From: Gammaproteobacteria bacterium
Lineage (GTDB): Bacteria; Pseudomonadota; Gammaproteobacteria; UBA4575
Direction of reading: 5' to 3'
Length of the DNA stretch: 44,716 nucleotides
Assembly (NCBI GenBank): GCA_028279275.1
Contig: JANQOB010000007.1
Span: forward strand, 1-44,716
Part shown: positions 33,967 to 42,889 of the stretch, piece after piece
Numbering within the stretch: position 1 is the stretch's first letter
Layout: each line of letters opens with the position of its first letter
Notes under the pieces: model-generated
What the model was told of the DNA's origin: nothing
What the model saw: the letters and a program-made list of their open reading frames with translations, nothing else
Databases searched by the model: none
Made by a program: the position numbers and the translations under genes

Positions 33967-35388
33967 ATGTTTCATCAATATGTATTAGGAGTATTTTTAT
34001 TACTCGCAGCTGTCTATTCGGCTCTGCATGCTTTAGTTTATAAAAAAGACCCTAGAGCTGCTTTTGGTTGGATTGCAGTTTGTATTTTCCTGCCTTTGCT
34101 GGGACCGTTGCTATATTTCATATTCGGAATTAATCGTGTACGAAAGCGTGCCCTTAGACTTAACATTTCTGCACAAACAGAAAACATACATGAGAGACAT
34201 AATGTAACCAGCGATAATTTTGACGCTCAAATTCCTGATTCATTAAAAAGTCTTGATAAAGTATCTAGTCGCGTAACCAATCTCCCATTAACGGGTGATA
34301 ATCAGTTAGAAGAGTTTTTTTCTGGTGAGAAAACTTATCATGAGATGCTAAAAGCCATAAATTCTGCAAAAAAATTTATATATTTATGCGTATACATTTT
34401 CAAAAAAGATAAAATTGGCAAACAGTTTATTGATGCACTAATTGCTGCTAAGAATCGAGGTGTAGATGTTTATGTTTTGATTGATGGTATTGGGGAACAT
34501 TATTCTTTTCGAAAGGTTCGACGAACACTTATAAAAAATGGCATAAAGGTATTGCTTTTTTTGCCACCAAAGTTAATACCTTTTAATTTAAGTATTAATT
34601 TGCGTAATCATCGCAAGTTGTTAGTAATAGATAGCAATGTAAGTTTTATTGGAGGCATGAATATTTCGCAAGAGTATTATCAATACGATGAGAGTGTTAA
34701 TACATCGCTAAAAGATATTCATTTCAAGGCAACTGGTCCAATAGTACATCAATTGCAAAATGTATTTGAAACAGATTGGCAATTTATTGGAGGAAAGATT
34801 AATACAGATTCAGATAGTGAAACATCAAGCTTCAACAAACCTGTGATTTGTCGAACTATTATTGATGGGCCTGGGGAAAATTTAGATCATCTTTCAATCA
34901 TTTTATTAAGCGCAATTAACTCTGCGAAGCATACAATGATTTTAATGACACCATACTTTTTACCCAATCGAGAATTGGTTGCGGCTATGCAAACTGCGGC
35001 ATTACGAGGAGTAAATGCTACTATTATTTTGCCTGAGCAGAGCAATTTAAACTATGTGCATTGGGCGACTCGTCATATGCTCTGGGAATTGCTTAATAAT
35101 GGCGTGAATGTTTTTTATCAGTCAGGCACGTTTTCGCATTCGAAATTATTTGTGATTGATAGCATCTATAGTTTGATAGGATCTGCGAATATAGATCCTC
35201 GTAGTCTTAGATTAAATTATGAAGTGGGTCTGGAAGTTTATGATGAAGAATTTGCAACTAAATTAAATAATCATGCTCAAAATGTTTTACAAACCTGTAG
35301 AAGGGTGACGTTAGAAGAAGTCGATAGTCGACCATTGCCTGTAAAAATTCGAGACGGGGTCGCATGGTTGTTTTCGCCCTATTTGTAA
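33967..35388 (+). CDS. cls: Cardiolipin synthase, phospholipase D family
   Basis: Condenses phosphatidylglycerol molecules to cardiolipin at the inner membrane. Two N-terminal membrane helices (about 2-20 and 33-53, with the PLD-N signature KKDPRAAFGWIAVCIFLPLLGPLLYFIFG) precede two phospholipase D HKD motifs: NHRKLLVIDSNVSFIGGMNIS in the first half and SHSKLFVIDSIYSLIGSANID in the second. Both His-x-Lys-x4-Asp sets are intact. Length 473 fits the ClsA class. The patatin-like lipase gene starts 20 bases after it. Confidence 0.95.
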   Translation: MFHQYVLGVFLLLAAVYSALHALVYKKDPRAAFGWIAVCIFLPLLGPLLYFIFGINRVRKRALRLNISAQTENIHERHNVTSDNFDAQIPDSLKSLDKVSSRVTNLPLTGDNQLEEFFSGEKTYHEMLKAINSAKKFIYLCVYIFKKDKIGKQFIDALIAAKNRGVDVYVLIDGIGEHYSFRKVRRTLIKNGIKVLLFLPPKLIPFNLSINLRNHRKLLVIDSNVSFIGGMNISQEYYQYDESVNTSLKDIHFKATGPIVHQLQNVFETDWQFIGGKINTDSDSETSSFNKPVICRTIIDGPGENLDHLSIILLSAINSAKHTMILMTPYFLPNRELVAAMQTAALRGVNATIILPEQSNLNYVHWATRHMLWELLNNGVNVFYQSGTFSHSKLFVIDSIYSLIGSANIDPRSLRLNYEVGLEVYDEEFATKLNNHAQNVLQTCRRVTLEEVDSRPLPVKIRDGVAWLFSPYL

Positions 35389-35408
35389 ATCATATAGCTA
35401 ATTAAACA

Positions 35409-36323
35409 TTGAAAAAGAAAACAAAAATTTCACTTGTATTGGGAAGTGGTGCGGCACGTGGCTTGGCACATATAGGCGCAATTAATTGTTTAGAAGATAA
35501 CAATTATCAAATTCAGTACATCTCAGGTTCTTCAATGGGAGCTTTAGTTGGCGGTATTTACGCTGCGGGTGAGCTACACACCTATGTAGATTGGGTAAAG
35601 GAGCTGAAACGAAGAAATATTATTCGTCTGTTGGATATTTCATTTAATAGAAGATCATTATTCAAAGGTGAAAAGATTATTGAGGTACTTAACGAAATTA
35701 TTAAAGATCGAATGATAGAAAATTTACCCATTGGATACACGGCTGTGGCAACAGATATTCTCGAGCAAAAAGAAATTTGGCTTACCCAAGGATCACTGTT
35801 TGAAGCTATTCGTGCCTCCATTGCGGTACCGATGATTTTTTCTCCAGTCCAATATCAAGATAGAGTATTAGTAGATGGTGGCGTAATAAATCCAATACCT
35901 ATTGCACCTACATTAAATGATGATACTGAATTAACCGTTGCAATCGGGCTAAATGGGCCGCCAGAAATTTTTAAATCGGCACATGAAGATGAACACATTG
36001 AAAATTCTGAAGATCAAGGAAAAAATAAATATCAACTAGGGATTGAAAAGTTTATAGAAGGTTTATTGCCTAAGGGCACAAATGATAAGAGTAAGCAGGA
36101 TTTAGGTCTTTTTAATCTGGTAACCCAGTCAATGGATACCATGCAAACCTCTATCGCTCGTTTTAAGCTAGCAGCCAATCGGCCAGATATCGTAATTGAA
36201 ATTCCGCGCAATATCTGTAGTTGGTTTGAGTTTGATCGAGCGGAGGAACTTATAGAGTTTGGTTATACCAGAACGTTTGACACACTTAAGCAGTTTGAAA
36301 AAATTCAAGAGCGTAGAAAATAA
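35409..36323 (+). CDS. Patatin-like phospholipase, RssA-type
   Basis: A cytosolic serine hydrolase of 304 residues. The oxyanion loop GSGAARG (12-18), the nucleophile S42 in G40-S-S-M-G44 and the catalytic aspartate D156 in VDGGV make the complete Ser-Asp dyad. Substrate is presumably a phospholipid or lysophospholipid. The start codon is TTG at 35409, with no strong ribosome binding site, so coupling to the cls gene 20 bases upstream is likely. The C-terminal third (from about residue 190) is charged and less conserved. Together with Cls it suggests membrane lipid remodelling. Confidence 0.88.
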   Translation: MKKKTKISLVLGSGAARGLAHIGAINCLEDNNYQIQYISGSSMGALVGGIYAAGELHTYVDWVKELKRRNIIRLLDISFNRRSLFKGEKIIEVLNEIIKDRMIENLPIGYTAVATDILEQKEIWLTQGSLFEAIRASIAVPMIFSPVQYQDRVLVDGGVINPIPIAPTLNDDTELTVAIGLNGPPEIFKSAHEDEHIENSEDQGKNKYQLGIEKFIEGLLPKGTNDKSKQDLGLFNLVTQSMDTMQTSIARFKLAANRPDIVIEIPRNICSWFEFDRAEELIEFGYTRTFDTLKQFEKIQERRK

Positions 36324-36367
36324 GTCAAAACACAACACAACTATTAGTTGTTGGTTCTATATAGAAT

Positions 36368-36547
36368 TTAAGTTGTTTCGGGAACAGGGTTGTAATTGCC
36401 TTCCGGGAGAAATTCAATTTTCCAGGCTAACCATGATTTATTGCTCACTAATAAACAACTTTCCTCATTTAAAGGAGTAATTAAATATCGGTCATGCATC
36501 TGCTCAAGGCAGTCTTGATCAAATTGATAATCTTTTTTAATGCTCAT
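36368..36547 (-). CDS. Small hypothetical protein, 59 residues
   Basis: An uninterrupted frame starting MSIKKDYQFDQDCLEQMHD and ending NYNPVPETT. Composition is that of a normal soluble protein: mixed charged and aromatic residues (SNKSWLAWKIEFLPEG). GGGA about 10 bases before the ATG is a weak ribosome binding site. It is convergent with the patatin gene, 44 bases away, in a stretch otherwise empty. No family recognised. It is short enough to be chance, but its amino acid composition and codon use look real. Confidence 0.4.
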   Translation of the reverse strand: MSIKKDYQFDQDCLEQMHDRYLITPLNEESCLLVSNKSWLAWKIEFLPEGNYNPVPETT

Positions 36548-36827
36548 AACACTAGTCCCACTAATCCCAACTATTTAGGTGTATTAAGTTTAATTAATTA
36601 ATATTTAATATATATGATGTTTTAATTTAAATATTCAGATTTATCAGAATTAAATTACCATTTATCTGTGAGTTAAAGTTTGATTTTAAAACAAAACGAG
36701 AACTATTCTTAATGGCAATGTTTTGCCGCATGCACGGCTCTTTAGAATTGTTTTATTTTGTTAATTTTGAGTTCAGATACGGACCAAGTCGTAATTGAAA
36801 GAGTTTGGATATGTAAGTGAAAGCTTA

Positions 36828-36903
36828 TGGCTCCCCGGGACGGGCTCGAACCGCCGACCTAGTGATTAACAGTCACCCGCTCTACCAACTGAGCTACCGG
36901 GGA
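36828..36903 (-). tRNA. trnN: tRNA-Asn (anticodon GTT)
   Basis: On the minus strand a 76-base cloverleaf with acceptor stem TCCCCGG/CCGGGGA, D-arm TAGCTCAGTTGGTAGA, anticodon loop CTGTTAA (GTT, Asn), T-arm GGTTCGAACCC and an encoded CCA. All arms pair. It stands alone, next to the BRO-N gene. Confidence 0.95.
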
Positions 36904-37265
36904 ATTAGGAAAGCGGCAGATGGTATCGGCCACGATCATAATGGTCAACATAGATTAGTTAGTATGACTTATCTTTCTTATTATAAGGCCATTTGCTGGC
37001 GTTATTTCTGATCTCCCTAATAAGCATAATTTTTTGAGCAACGTCCCGTTTTAGGGCATTTTTTACCGAGATCCAAATGGTTTCGTTTATCGGCATTAGA
37101 TACACCTTTGGTTTTTTGCGCTAAAACTGCCTCTCAGGTCATCAGTCCTATAGTACCAATAAGCGGCAACCATAGTCCGTAGGTCTTTGATCGTTCTATA
37201 AATATTCCTCAATTCACGGTTTATGCCGTGATTGCCTATTGTGTGAATACAAGGAGTGACACAAA
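36904..37265. other. Spacer between tRNA-Asn and the BRO-N gene
   Basis: No firm gene in 362 bases. On the minus strand a 45-codon frame (36959-37096, starting MPINETIWISVKNALKRD) abuts a 44-codon frame lacking an ATG that ends at its start (TAATG overlap); both could be relics of an inserted element but neither has a ribosome binding site. Just before the BRO-N gene is the hairpin TCACGG-TTTATG-CCGTGA (37214-37231). Confidence 0.5.
37214..37231. promoter_or_regulatory. Short palindrome upstream of the BRO-N gene, possible operator
   Basis: TCACGG-TTTATG-CCGTGA, a perfect 6-bp inverted repeat, lies 34 bases before the GTG start and 20 before the ribosome binding site. It could be an operator for the BRO protein or an mRNA hairpin. 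Confidence 0.3.
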
Positions 37266-37646
37266 GTGAGTAACGTAACGCTATTTGACTATAGTGGCCA
37301 TCAAATACGGGTCGTCAAGGATGAGGCCGGTGTAGCATGGTTTGTTGCGGCAGATATTTGTAGATGCTTAGGATTAGCAATCAACAAACGAACCGGCAAG
37401 CCCAATGTGACAGTAGCAACTCGAAATTTAGGTGATGATCAAAAACGTAAATATCGAATTGATACACCAGAGAATCCTAAAAATCCGTGGATTGATATGA
37501 TGATTTTATCTGAAGATGGTATGTATAAAATGCTACGCATCTCTGATGACTTAGACGTGCAGCGATTTAAGCAGCATGTGCAACGTGAAGTAATGCCCCA
37601 GTTTTCAAACGGTGCATCAACCACAATGTACGCCAGCCAAGGTTAA
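37266..37646 (+). CDS. BRO-N domain protein, phage antirepressor type
   Basis: BRO-N domains occur in phage antirepressors and viral BRO proteins and bind DNA. The 126-residue product is essentially one BRO-N domain: VTLFDYSGHQIRVVKDEAGVAWFVAADICRCLGLA at the start, then MILSEDGMYKMLRISD and FKQHVQREVMPQ, the typical end. There is no second (KilA-C or Ant) domain. The start is GTG with AAGGAG 9 bases upstream. It is a lone gene between tRNA-Asn and aatA, with no integrase, so it looks like a remnant of a prophage or a domesticated regulator. A strong palindrome follows its stop. Confidence 0.85.
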   Translation: MSNVTLFDYSGHQIRVVKDEAGVAWFVAADICRCLGLAINKRTGKPNVTVATRNLGDDQKRKYRIDTPENPKNPWIDMMILSEDGMYKMLRISDDLDVQRFKQHVQREVMPQFSNGASTTMYASQG

Positions 37647-37654
37647 ATTACATT

Positions 37655-37680
37655 CCAACGTTTGGTATTCCAAACGTTGG
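37655..37680. terminator. Strong inverted repeat between convergent BRO-N and aatA genes
   Basis: CCAACGTTTGG-TATT-CCAAACGTTGG, 11 bp perfect with a 4-base loop, 9 bases after the BRO-N stop and 18 after the aatA stop on the other strand. The place and shape suit a bidirectional terminator; T-runs on both sides are short. Confidence 0.6.
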
Positions 37681-37697
37681 CAATACCTTTTAATAGT

Positions 37698-38876
37698 CTA
37701 CAAATCACCCAAGCGAGCCATCGCTTGTTCTAATACATCCATACTGGTGGCATAAGAAAAGCGAATATGCCCCGGTGATCCAAATGCAGTTCCAGGCACC
37801 CCAGCGATACCCGCAGCATTCAATAAGTGTTCTGCAAATTCAACGTCATTAGAGGTTTCATTCGTGCGGTCTATTAAACCCTGAACATTGGGGAAGCAAT
37901 AGAAAGTGCCATCACACTGCATACAGCTGACACCATCAATATCGTTAAGCGCCTTAACAATATAATCATGCCGTTCTTCAAAGGCTTTACACATCGTCGC
38001 AACACAATCTTGCTTTCCGTTTAATGCGGCTTCAGCCGCAGCTTGCGAAATGGAGCTTGGGTTTGATGTACTTTGGGATTGTATTTTTGTCATGGCTTTT
38101 ATGATGTCAGCAGGTCCTGCCGCATAGCCTATGCGCCATCCCGTCATGGAGTACACTTTTGAAACCCCGTTAAGAATAATTGTGCGATCTTTAAGTGAAG
38201 GAGTTGTATTTAATATGTTTACAAACTTTTGTCCTCCAAACATGATGTGTTCATAAATATCATCCGTGACCACAACAATGTTTTCATGTTGTTCTAATAC
38301 TTTTCCAATTTCGCTCAACTCATCTTTTGTATAAGCAATGCCCGATGGATTTGATGGGCTGTTCATAACAAACAGTTTGCTTTTGGGGGTAATATGTTTT
38401 TCTAAATCCGCTGCTGTGATTTTGCATCGATTCGCAACATCACTTGGAATGATTACCGGCTCGCCACCTGCAAGTAATGCCATATCAGGATAAGATACCC
38501 AATAAGGTGCTGGAATTAATATCTCATCGCCATCATTTAATATCGCTTGACACAAGTTATAAAAAACTTGCTTGCCGCCATTGGAAACCATGACTTCATC
38601 ACGGCTGTATTCGAGAGCATTATCTCGGGTGAATTTTTCTATAATTGCATCTTTTAAAGAGAGTGTTCCAGGTACAGGTGTGTACTTAGTTTTTCCTTCT
38701 TGCATGGCTTTTTGTGCCGCAGCTTTAATGTGCTCGGGCGTATCGAAATCAGGCTCACCACCTGCTAAGTTGAGAATGTCTCCGCCCTCGGCACGGATTT
38801 GATTCGCACGTGCAGTTATCGCTAAAGTGACGGATGGTTGTATACGAGATACACGATTGGCTAATGGGCTGCTCAC
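37698..38876 (-). CDS. aatA: Aspartate aminotransferase, class I, Ib type
   Basis: PLP enzyme exchanging amino groups between aspartate and 2-oxoglutarate, possibly also using prephenate. The PLP lysine is K240 in ILNGVSKVYSMTGWRIGYAAGP; substrate-binding NSPSNPSGIAYT and VVTDDIYEHIMFGG come before it. Length 392 and the SKxxxMTGWRIGY form place it in the Ib group (Thermus/rhizobial type) and not the E. coli AspC group. It is divergent from uvrB with a 125-base spacer, a common gammaproteobacterial pairing. Confidence 0.93.
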   Translation of the reverse strand: MSSPLANRVSRIQPSVTLAITARANQIRAEGGDILNLAGGEPDFDTPEHIKAAAQKAMQEGKTKYTPVPGTLSLKDAIIEKFTRDNALEYSRDEVMVSNGGKQVFYNLCQAILNDGDEILIPAPYWVSYPDMALLAGGEPVIIPSDVANRCKITAADLEKHITPKSKLFVMNSPSNPSGIAYTKDELSEIGKVLEQHENIVVVTDDIYEHIMFGGQKFVNILNTTPSLKDRTIILNGVSKVYSMTGWRIGYAAGPADIIKAMTKIQSQSTSNPSSISQAAAEAALNGKQDCVATMCKAFEERHDYIVKALNDIDGVSCMQCDGTFYCFPNVQGLIDRTNETSNDVEFAEHLLNAAGIAGVPGTAFGSPGHIRFSYATSMDVLEQAMARLGDL

Positions 38877-39001
38877 GAAAGATCCTAATTTGTGTTGGGT
38901 GTGTATAGTTTAATTGACTCAGCACTTTACAGCGAGGATGTATCTTAGGTGAACTTTCAATAAGAGATAAGTCAAAATATGTTTAAAATTTCATCATATC
39001 T

Positions 39002-41035
39002 ATGCGCGATCAGTTTCAATTAAATACTAAGTTTGATCCTGCCGGGGATCAACCGGAGGCGATTTCTACCCTAGTGGAAGGCTTAAATGATGGTCTTGCG
39101 CATCAAACCCTTTTAGGGGTCACTGGTTCAGGAAAGACGTTCACGATTGCGAACGTTGTGCAGCAAGTACAACGTCCAACCATCATCCTGGCCCCGAACA
39201 AAACTCTGGCGGCTCAACTTTATGGTGAGATGAAAGAGTTTTTTCCAAAAAATGCAGTGGAATATTTTGTTTCATATTATGACTATTACCAGCCAGAAGC
39301 CTATGTGCCTTCCAGTGATACGTTTATTGAAAAAGATGCGTCGGTAAATGACCACATCGAGCAAATGCGGCTTTCGGCAACCAAAGCTTTGTTTGAAAGA
39401 CCAGACACAATCATCGTTGCGACCGTATCCGCTATATATGGACTAGGTGATCCAAAAGCCTATCTTGGAATGGTCATGCATTTGGACCGCGGTGACCGTA
39501 TTGACCAGCGCAAGTTACTGCGTCGCCTAGCGGAATTGCAATACAGCCGCAATGACTTTGAATTACGTCGAGGTACTTTTCGTGTGCATGGCGAAGTGAT
39601 CGATGTGCATCCGGCAGAATCCGAGCGTGAAGGGATTCGCATCGAACTTTTCGATGATGAAATCGAAAACTTAAGCTACTTTGATCCGCTAACAGGTGAG
39701 TTGATACGTAAAGTTCCACGTTTGACGATTTATCCAAAAACACACTACGTCACTCCGCGCGAGATTTTGTTGAATGCCATAGAACAAATCAAAGTAGAAC
39801 TTAAAGATCGTTTGCAGGTATTGCGTGATGCAAATCGTTTAGTTGAAGAACAACGCTTGGAGCAGCGCACTCGATTTGATTTGGAAATGATTCAGGAAAT
39901 TGGTTATTGTGCAGGCATTGAAAATTATTCTCGTTATTTATCAGGGCGTGCAGCAGGGGAACCGCCACCATGTTTACTGGATTATCTGCCTGATAATGCC
40001 TTAATGGTGATGGATGAAAGCCACGTATCGGTTCCCCAGTTTGGAGGAATGTTCAAAGGTGATCGCTCTCGAAAAGAAACACTGGTGGAATATGGCTTTC
40101 GTCTACCTTCGGCTTTGGATAATCGTCCTCTGAAATTTGAAGAATTTGAGGACTTAGCGCCGCAAATGATTTATGTCTCTGCGACTCCCGGTCCTTATGA
40201 AACTGAAAAGTCGGATGCGGTTGCCGAACAAGTTGTTCGTCCAACGGGTTTGGTTGATCCGGAAATCGAAGTGCGTCCGGCCGTGTCTCAAGTTGATGAC
40301 GTGCTATCGGAGATAACCGAAAGAGTTCAAAAAGATGAGCGGATACTCATTACAACACTCACTAAACGTATGGCAGAAGACTTGACCGAGTATTTAGATG
40401 AGCATGGTGTTCGTGTTCGTTATTTGCATTCTGATATTGATACGGTTGAACGTGTAGAAATTATCAGAAGTTTACGCAAGGGTGATTTTGATGTTTTAGT
40501 AGGAATTAATTTGTTACGCGAAGGGTTGGATATCCCTGAAGTTTCATTAGTTGCGATTCTGGATGCGGATAAAGAAGGGTTCTTGCGTTCGGAGCGTTCA
40601 TTAATTCAAACAGTTGGTCGCGCGGCTAGGCATTTAAATGGCAAGGCGTTGATGTATGCCGATGATTTAACAGGGTCAATGAAGCGGGCCATAGAAGAAA
40701 CCAATCGTCGTCGTGACAAACAATTAGCTTTTAATGAAAAGCATGGCATCACGCCTAAAGGAATTAAAAAGAAAGTATCGGATATCATGGAGGGTGCTCA
40801 TAAAATGCCTTATGAGTTGGTGGGTAAACGTGAGAAACTTTCAAAAGTAGCAGAAGAAATTATCCAGTATTCACGCACCAGTCCAGAGCATGGCATGAAA
40901 AAAGTTAAACAGCTCGAACAAAAAATGTATGAGCATGCAAAAAATTTAGAGTTTGAAGAAGCAGCAAAAATGCGCGATGAAATCGTAAGATTGAAAGATA
41001 TTATCCTGGGAAAGCCAGAAACTAAGGCAGGTTAG
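39002..41035 (+). CDS. uvrB: Excinuclease ABC subunit B
   Basis: Central helicase-like subunit of nucleotide excision repair; loads onto damaged DNA with UvrA and recruits UvrC. Walker A GVTGSGKT is at residues 39-46; the damage-probing beta-hairpin region [21 protein letters not shown] follows; the DEAD-type motif is in [15 protein letters not shown]; helicase motifs V and VI are [16 protein letters not shown] and [14 protein letters not shown]-terminal UVR domain (about 635-670, [30 protein letters not shown]) contacts UvrC. Length 677 is usual. All motifs are intact. Confidence 0.98.
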   Translation: MRDQFQLNTKFDPAGDQPEAISTLVEGLNDGLAHQTLLGVTGSGKTFTIANVVQQVQRPTIILAPNKTLAAQLYGEMKEFFPKNAVEYFVSYYDYYQPEAYVPSSDTFIEKDASVNDHIEQMRLSATKALFERPDTIIVATVSAIYGLGDPKAYLGMVMHLDRGDRIDQRKLLRRLAELQYSRNDFELRRGTFRVHGEVIDVHPAESEREGIRIELFDDEIENLSYFDPLTGELIRKVPRLTIYPKTHYVTPREILLNAIEQIKVELKDRLQVLRDANRLVEEQRLEQRTRFDLEMIQEIGYCAGIENYSRYLSGRAAGEPPPCLLDYLPDNALMVMDESHVSVPQFGGMFKGDRSRKETLVEYGFRLPSALDNRPLKFEEFEDLAPQMIYVSATPGPYETEKSDAVAEQVVRPTGLVDPEIEVRPAVSQVDDVLSEITERVQKDERILITTLTKRMAEDLTEYLDEHGVRVRYLHSDIDTVERVEIIRSLRKGDFDVLVGINLLREGLDIPEVSLVAILDADKEGFLRSERSLIQTVGRAARHLNGKALMYADDLTGSMKRAIEETNRRRDKQLAFNEKHGITPKGIKKKVSDIMEGAHKMPYELVGKREKLSKVAEEIIQYSRTSPEHGMKKVKQLEQKMYEHAKNLEFEEAAKMRDEIVRLKDIILGKPETKAG

Positions 41036-41206
41036 TGAGTACATGGAAGTGAGCGCAGGGATGTGCGAATATGATGTCCATCAGGGACGATGCAACAAAT
41101 CAAAGTTAAGTGAATTTAAATTGAGCTGATGCGTTTAAGTATTCATACGTGCGAATAGAACCTCATATGTTTTCCGAGCGATGATATACTTCGGATGCTT
41201 GTAAGT

Positions 41207-41283
<77 letters not shown>

Positions 41284-41618
41284 AATTCCTTGTTTTATTC
41301 GGCAACTTAAAAATTTTTGGAGAAATTGTGTAGATAAACTCGATTTATCTACATCTGAAAACACAATTAAGTCCAAAAATGAACCTTTTTTGTATTTCAA
41401 TGACTTAATTTGTTCTTTTAGTACTTCTTAGTTGGAGTAATCAATAGCGCTACCTTAGTATTTATATATGTCTCATTTCACTTAACAATCTGCTCAATAA
41501 AAATCAATGAAGTTACCAATGATGGAATAGTTTCATCTGCAATTAAACAAAAAGCTCATGTTGTTTTTTTATTAACGAGCGCAAGTTTTGGGGAATTAAA
41601 AAATAATTGGAGGTTGGT
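41284..41618. other. Spacer after tRNA-Val
   Basis: No supported gene in 335 bases. A 66-codon frame (41422-41622) without any ATG, GTG or well-placed TTG start shows a protein-like stretch (NDGIVSSAIKQKAHVVFLL) and runs into the start of the PH-domain gene; it may be a gene remnant or chance. The last bases carry the GGAGG of the next gene. Confidence 0.5.
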
Positions 41619-42080
41619 ATGAAATATGTCAACAAAACTTTGATGCCTGATGAGGAAGTTGAATACATGGGTAAAATACATTGGTTTATATATTTGCCTG
41701 GAATCATCATGTTTGTAGCTGCGTTTCTCGTTTTATTTGCTTTTACAGATGCGCCTTTAGTAATAACGGTTGGAATCACGCTTTTGGTTTTCTCATTTAT
41801 TTCAATGTTAAAAGCATTTATTAAAAGAACTACAACAGAGTTAGTAGTTACAAGCAAACGTGTTATAGCTAAATTTGGTCTGATCAAGAGGGAAACTGTT
41901 GAGCTTAACCACAGTAAGGTGGAGAGTTTTAATGTTGACCAGAGCGTGTTGGGTCGTATTTTTGGCTTTGGTACGCTAATAATTAATGGCACTGGTGGAA
42001 ACCAAACGCCGATACCAGAGATTGACTCACCTCTAGATTTTAGACGCAGCGCAATGGAAGTCATTGATGCTAGTCAGTGA
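41619..42080 (+). CDS. Bacterial PH domain (bPH2) membrane protein
   Basis: A 153-residue inner-membrane protein: two hydrophobic segments (about 27-45 and 48-68, PGIIMFVAAFLVLFAF and VITVGITLLVFSF) followed by a bPH2 domain with TTTELVVTSKRVIAKFGLIKRETVELNHSKVESFNVDQSVLGRIFGFGTLII, the usual signature of the YdbS/YdbT group. The start at 41619 is chosen over an in-frame TTG at 41607 because GGAGG lies 7 bases before it. Function of the family is not settled; links to membrane stress have been suggested. No operon partner. Confidence 0.88.
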   Translation: MKYVNKTLMPDEEVEYMGKIHWFIYLPGIIMFVAAFLVLFAFTDAPLVITVGITLLVFSFISMLKAFIKRTTTELVVTSKRVIAKFGLIKRETVELNHSKVESFNVDQSVLGRIFGFGTLIINGTGGNQTPIPEIDSPLDFRRSAMEVIDASQ

Positions 42081-42208
42081 GGCAATTGTGGAGAGTTTGG
42101 TAAATGGAGAGACGATTTAGAACATTATTCACAATAGTTTAGATAAACCTGAATATGAGTAGGAGAATAATGTAAGCAATAATTAATTCACTAATTTAAG
42201 GTTGGAAC

Positions 42209-42499
42209 ATGAAATACATCTTACTAATTATTATTTTGGTCATCTCAAATAATATCCAAGCGCGGAGCATGACTACTGTGGCAAATCAAATTGCTTGTCT
42301 CAGCGATCAATGGCTTGATGACATGTTGGCTTTTGTTGCCGCTGATGATAAGGCCTCAGCACAGTTTTACTTTGACAACAAGAGGTGTTTAATCTTGTCG
42401 GAGGGAAAAAAAGTAACTATGTTAGAAGACGGTATTTTGCGCAGAGAATTTATATTTGAGGGGTTAAGATTTTACACTTTTAGAGAGGGGCTCAAATAA
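42209..42499 (+). CDS. Small exported protein, unknown function
   Basis: A 96-residue protein with a signal peptide (MKYILLIIILVISNNIQA, cleavage probably after QA) and a 78-residue mature part containing two cysteines about 30 apart (IACLSDQW and NKRCLILS) that could form a disulfide. Otherwise it is a mixed alpha/beta sequence (AFVAADDKASAQFYFDNKRC). No family recognised. An AAGG-type ribosome binding site lies about 10 bases upstream. It is a single gene. Confidence 0.65.
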   Translation: MKYILLIIILVISNNIQARSMTTVANQIACLSDQWLDDMLAFVAADDKASAQFYFDNKRCLILSEGKKVTMLEDGILRREFIFEGLRFYTFREGLK

Positions 42500-42889
42500 A
42501 GATTTTAAAATGTATGGCTAAATGAAAATGCAAATCACCACTGATGAGTTTTTGTTTATTAGAAAAATTCACGTAAAGTTAGTCATAGTGGTATTTCAGG
42601 AAGGGATACCACTATCTTAGTTACTCAAAATCACTCCTAGTGTTTTAGGTGAATGCCGATAGAATCCTGACGATTGCGCTTGTTTGAGCGCTACCTTACA
42701 ATTAGATTAACGCTTTGATTAACAATCAGAATATTGAATTTTGTTCTGAGGCGAGACGCGAGAGTTTTTTGAGCGAGTTTACAAGTAAGTAAATGAGCTT
42801 TAGAAAAATGAGCGCAACGATGCATCAGGATAAAAGGCGCATTCTGACATGTGGCCCTTGGTATGGGTCACCACTGAAAAGGAAAAATT
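42500..42889 (+). other. Structured leader/spacer before thrS
   Basis: No gene seen in 390 bases. Inverted repeats are present: ATAGTGGTAT/ATACCACTAT (42585-42615), GCGCT/AGCGC (42676-42691), CCTA/TAGG near 42640, and a purine-rich stretch with GAGCGAG and GAGTTTAC/GTAAATGAGC near 42770-42800. These may form an mRNA leader, possibly for autogenous control of thrS as in E. coli, but the folds do not allow a firm tRNA-mimic assignment. Confidence 0.4.
42585..42615. repeat. 10-bp perfect inverted repeat upstream of thrS
   Basis: ATAGTGGTAT and ATACCACTAT flank an 11-base loop (TTCAGGAAGGG). It lies 86 bases after the small secreted protein stop and 275 before thrS, so it could terminate the former or control the latter; no T-run follows. 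Confidence 0.4.

Noticed and set aside
36259..36480. 73-codon plus-strand frame overlapping the patatin 3' end
   Set aside because: It starts inside the patatin domain in another frame, and the opposite-strand frame 36368-36547 looks more protein-like.
36817..37011. 64-codon frame running through tRNA-Asn
   Set aside because: Its first half (GRARTADLVINSHPLYQLSYRG) is simply a translation of the tRNA gene, a familiar artefact.
41422..41622. 66-codon frame with NDGIVSSAIKQKAHVVFLL, faintly like GlpP-type antiterminators
   Set aside because: There is no start codon in a useful place, it overlaps the next gene's start, and GlpP is not expected in this kind of organism; too weak to call even a pseudogene.
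41543..42064. 173-codon open frame antisense to the PH-domain gene
   Set aside because: It mirrors a well-supported gene with membrane segments and a GGAGG site; the antisense product is Ser/Thr/Ile-rich with no domain and no ribosome binding site.
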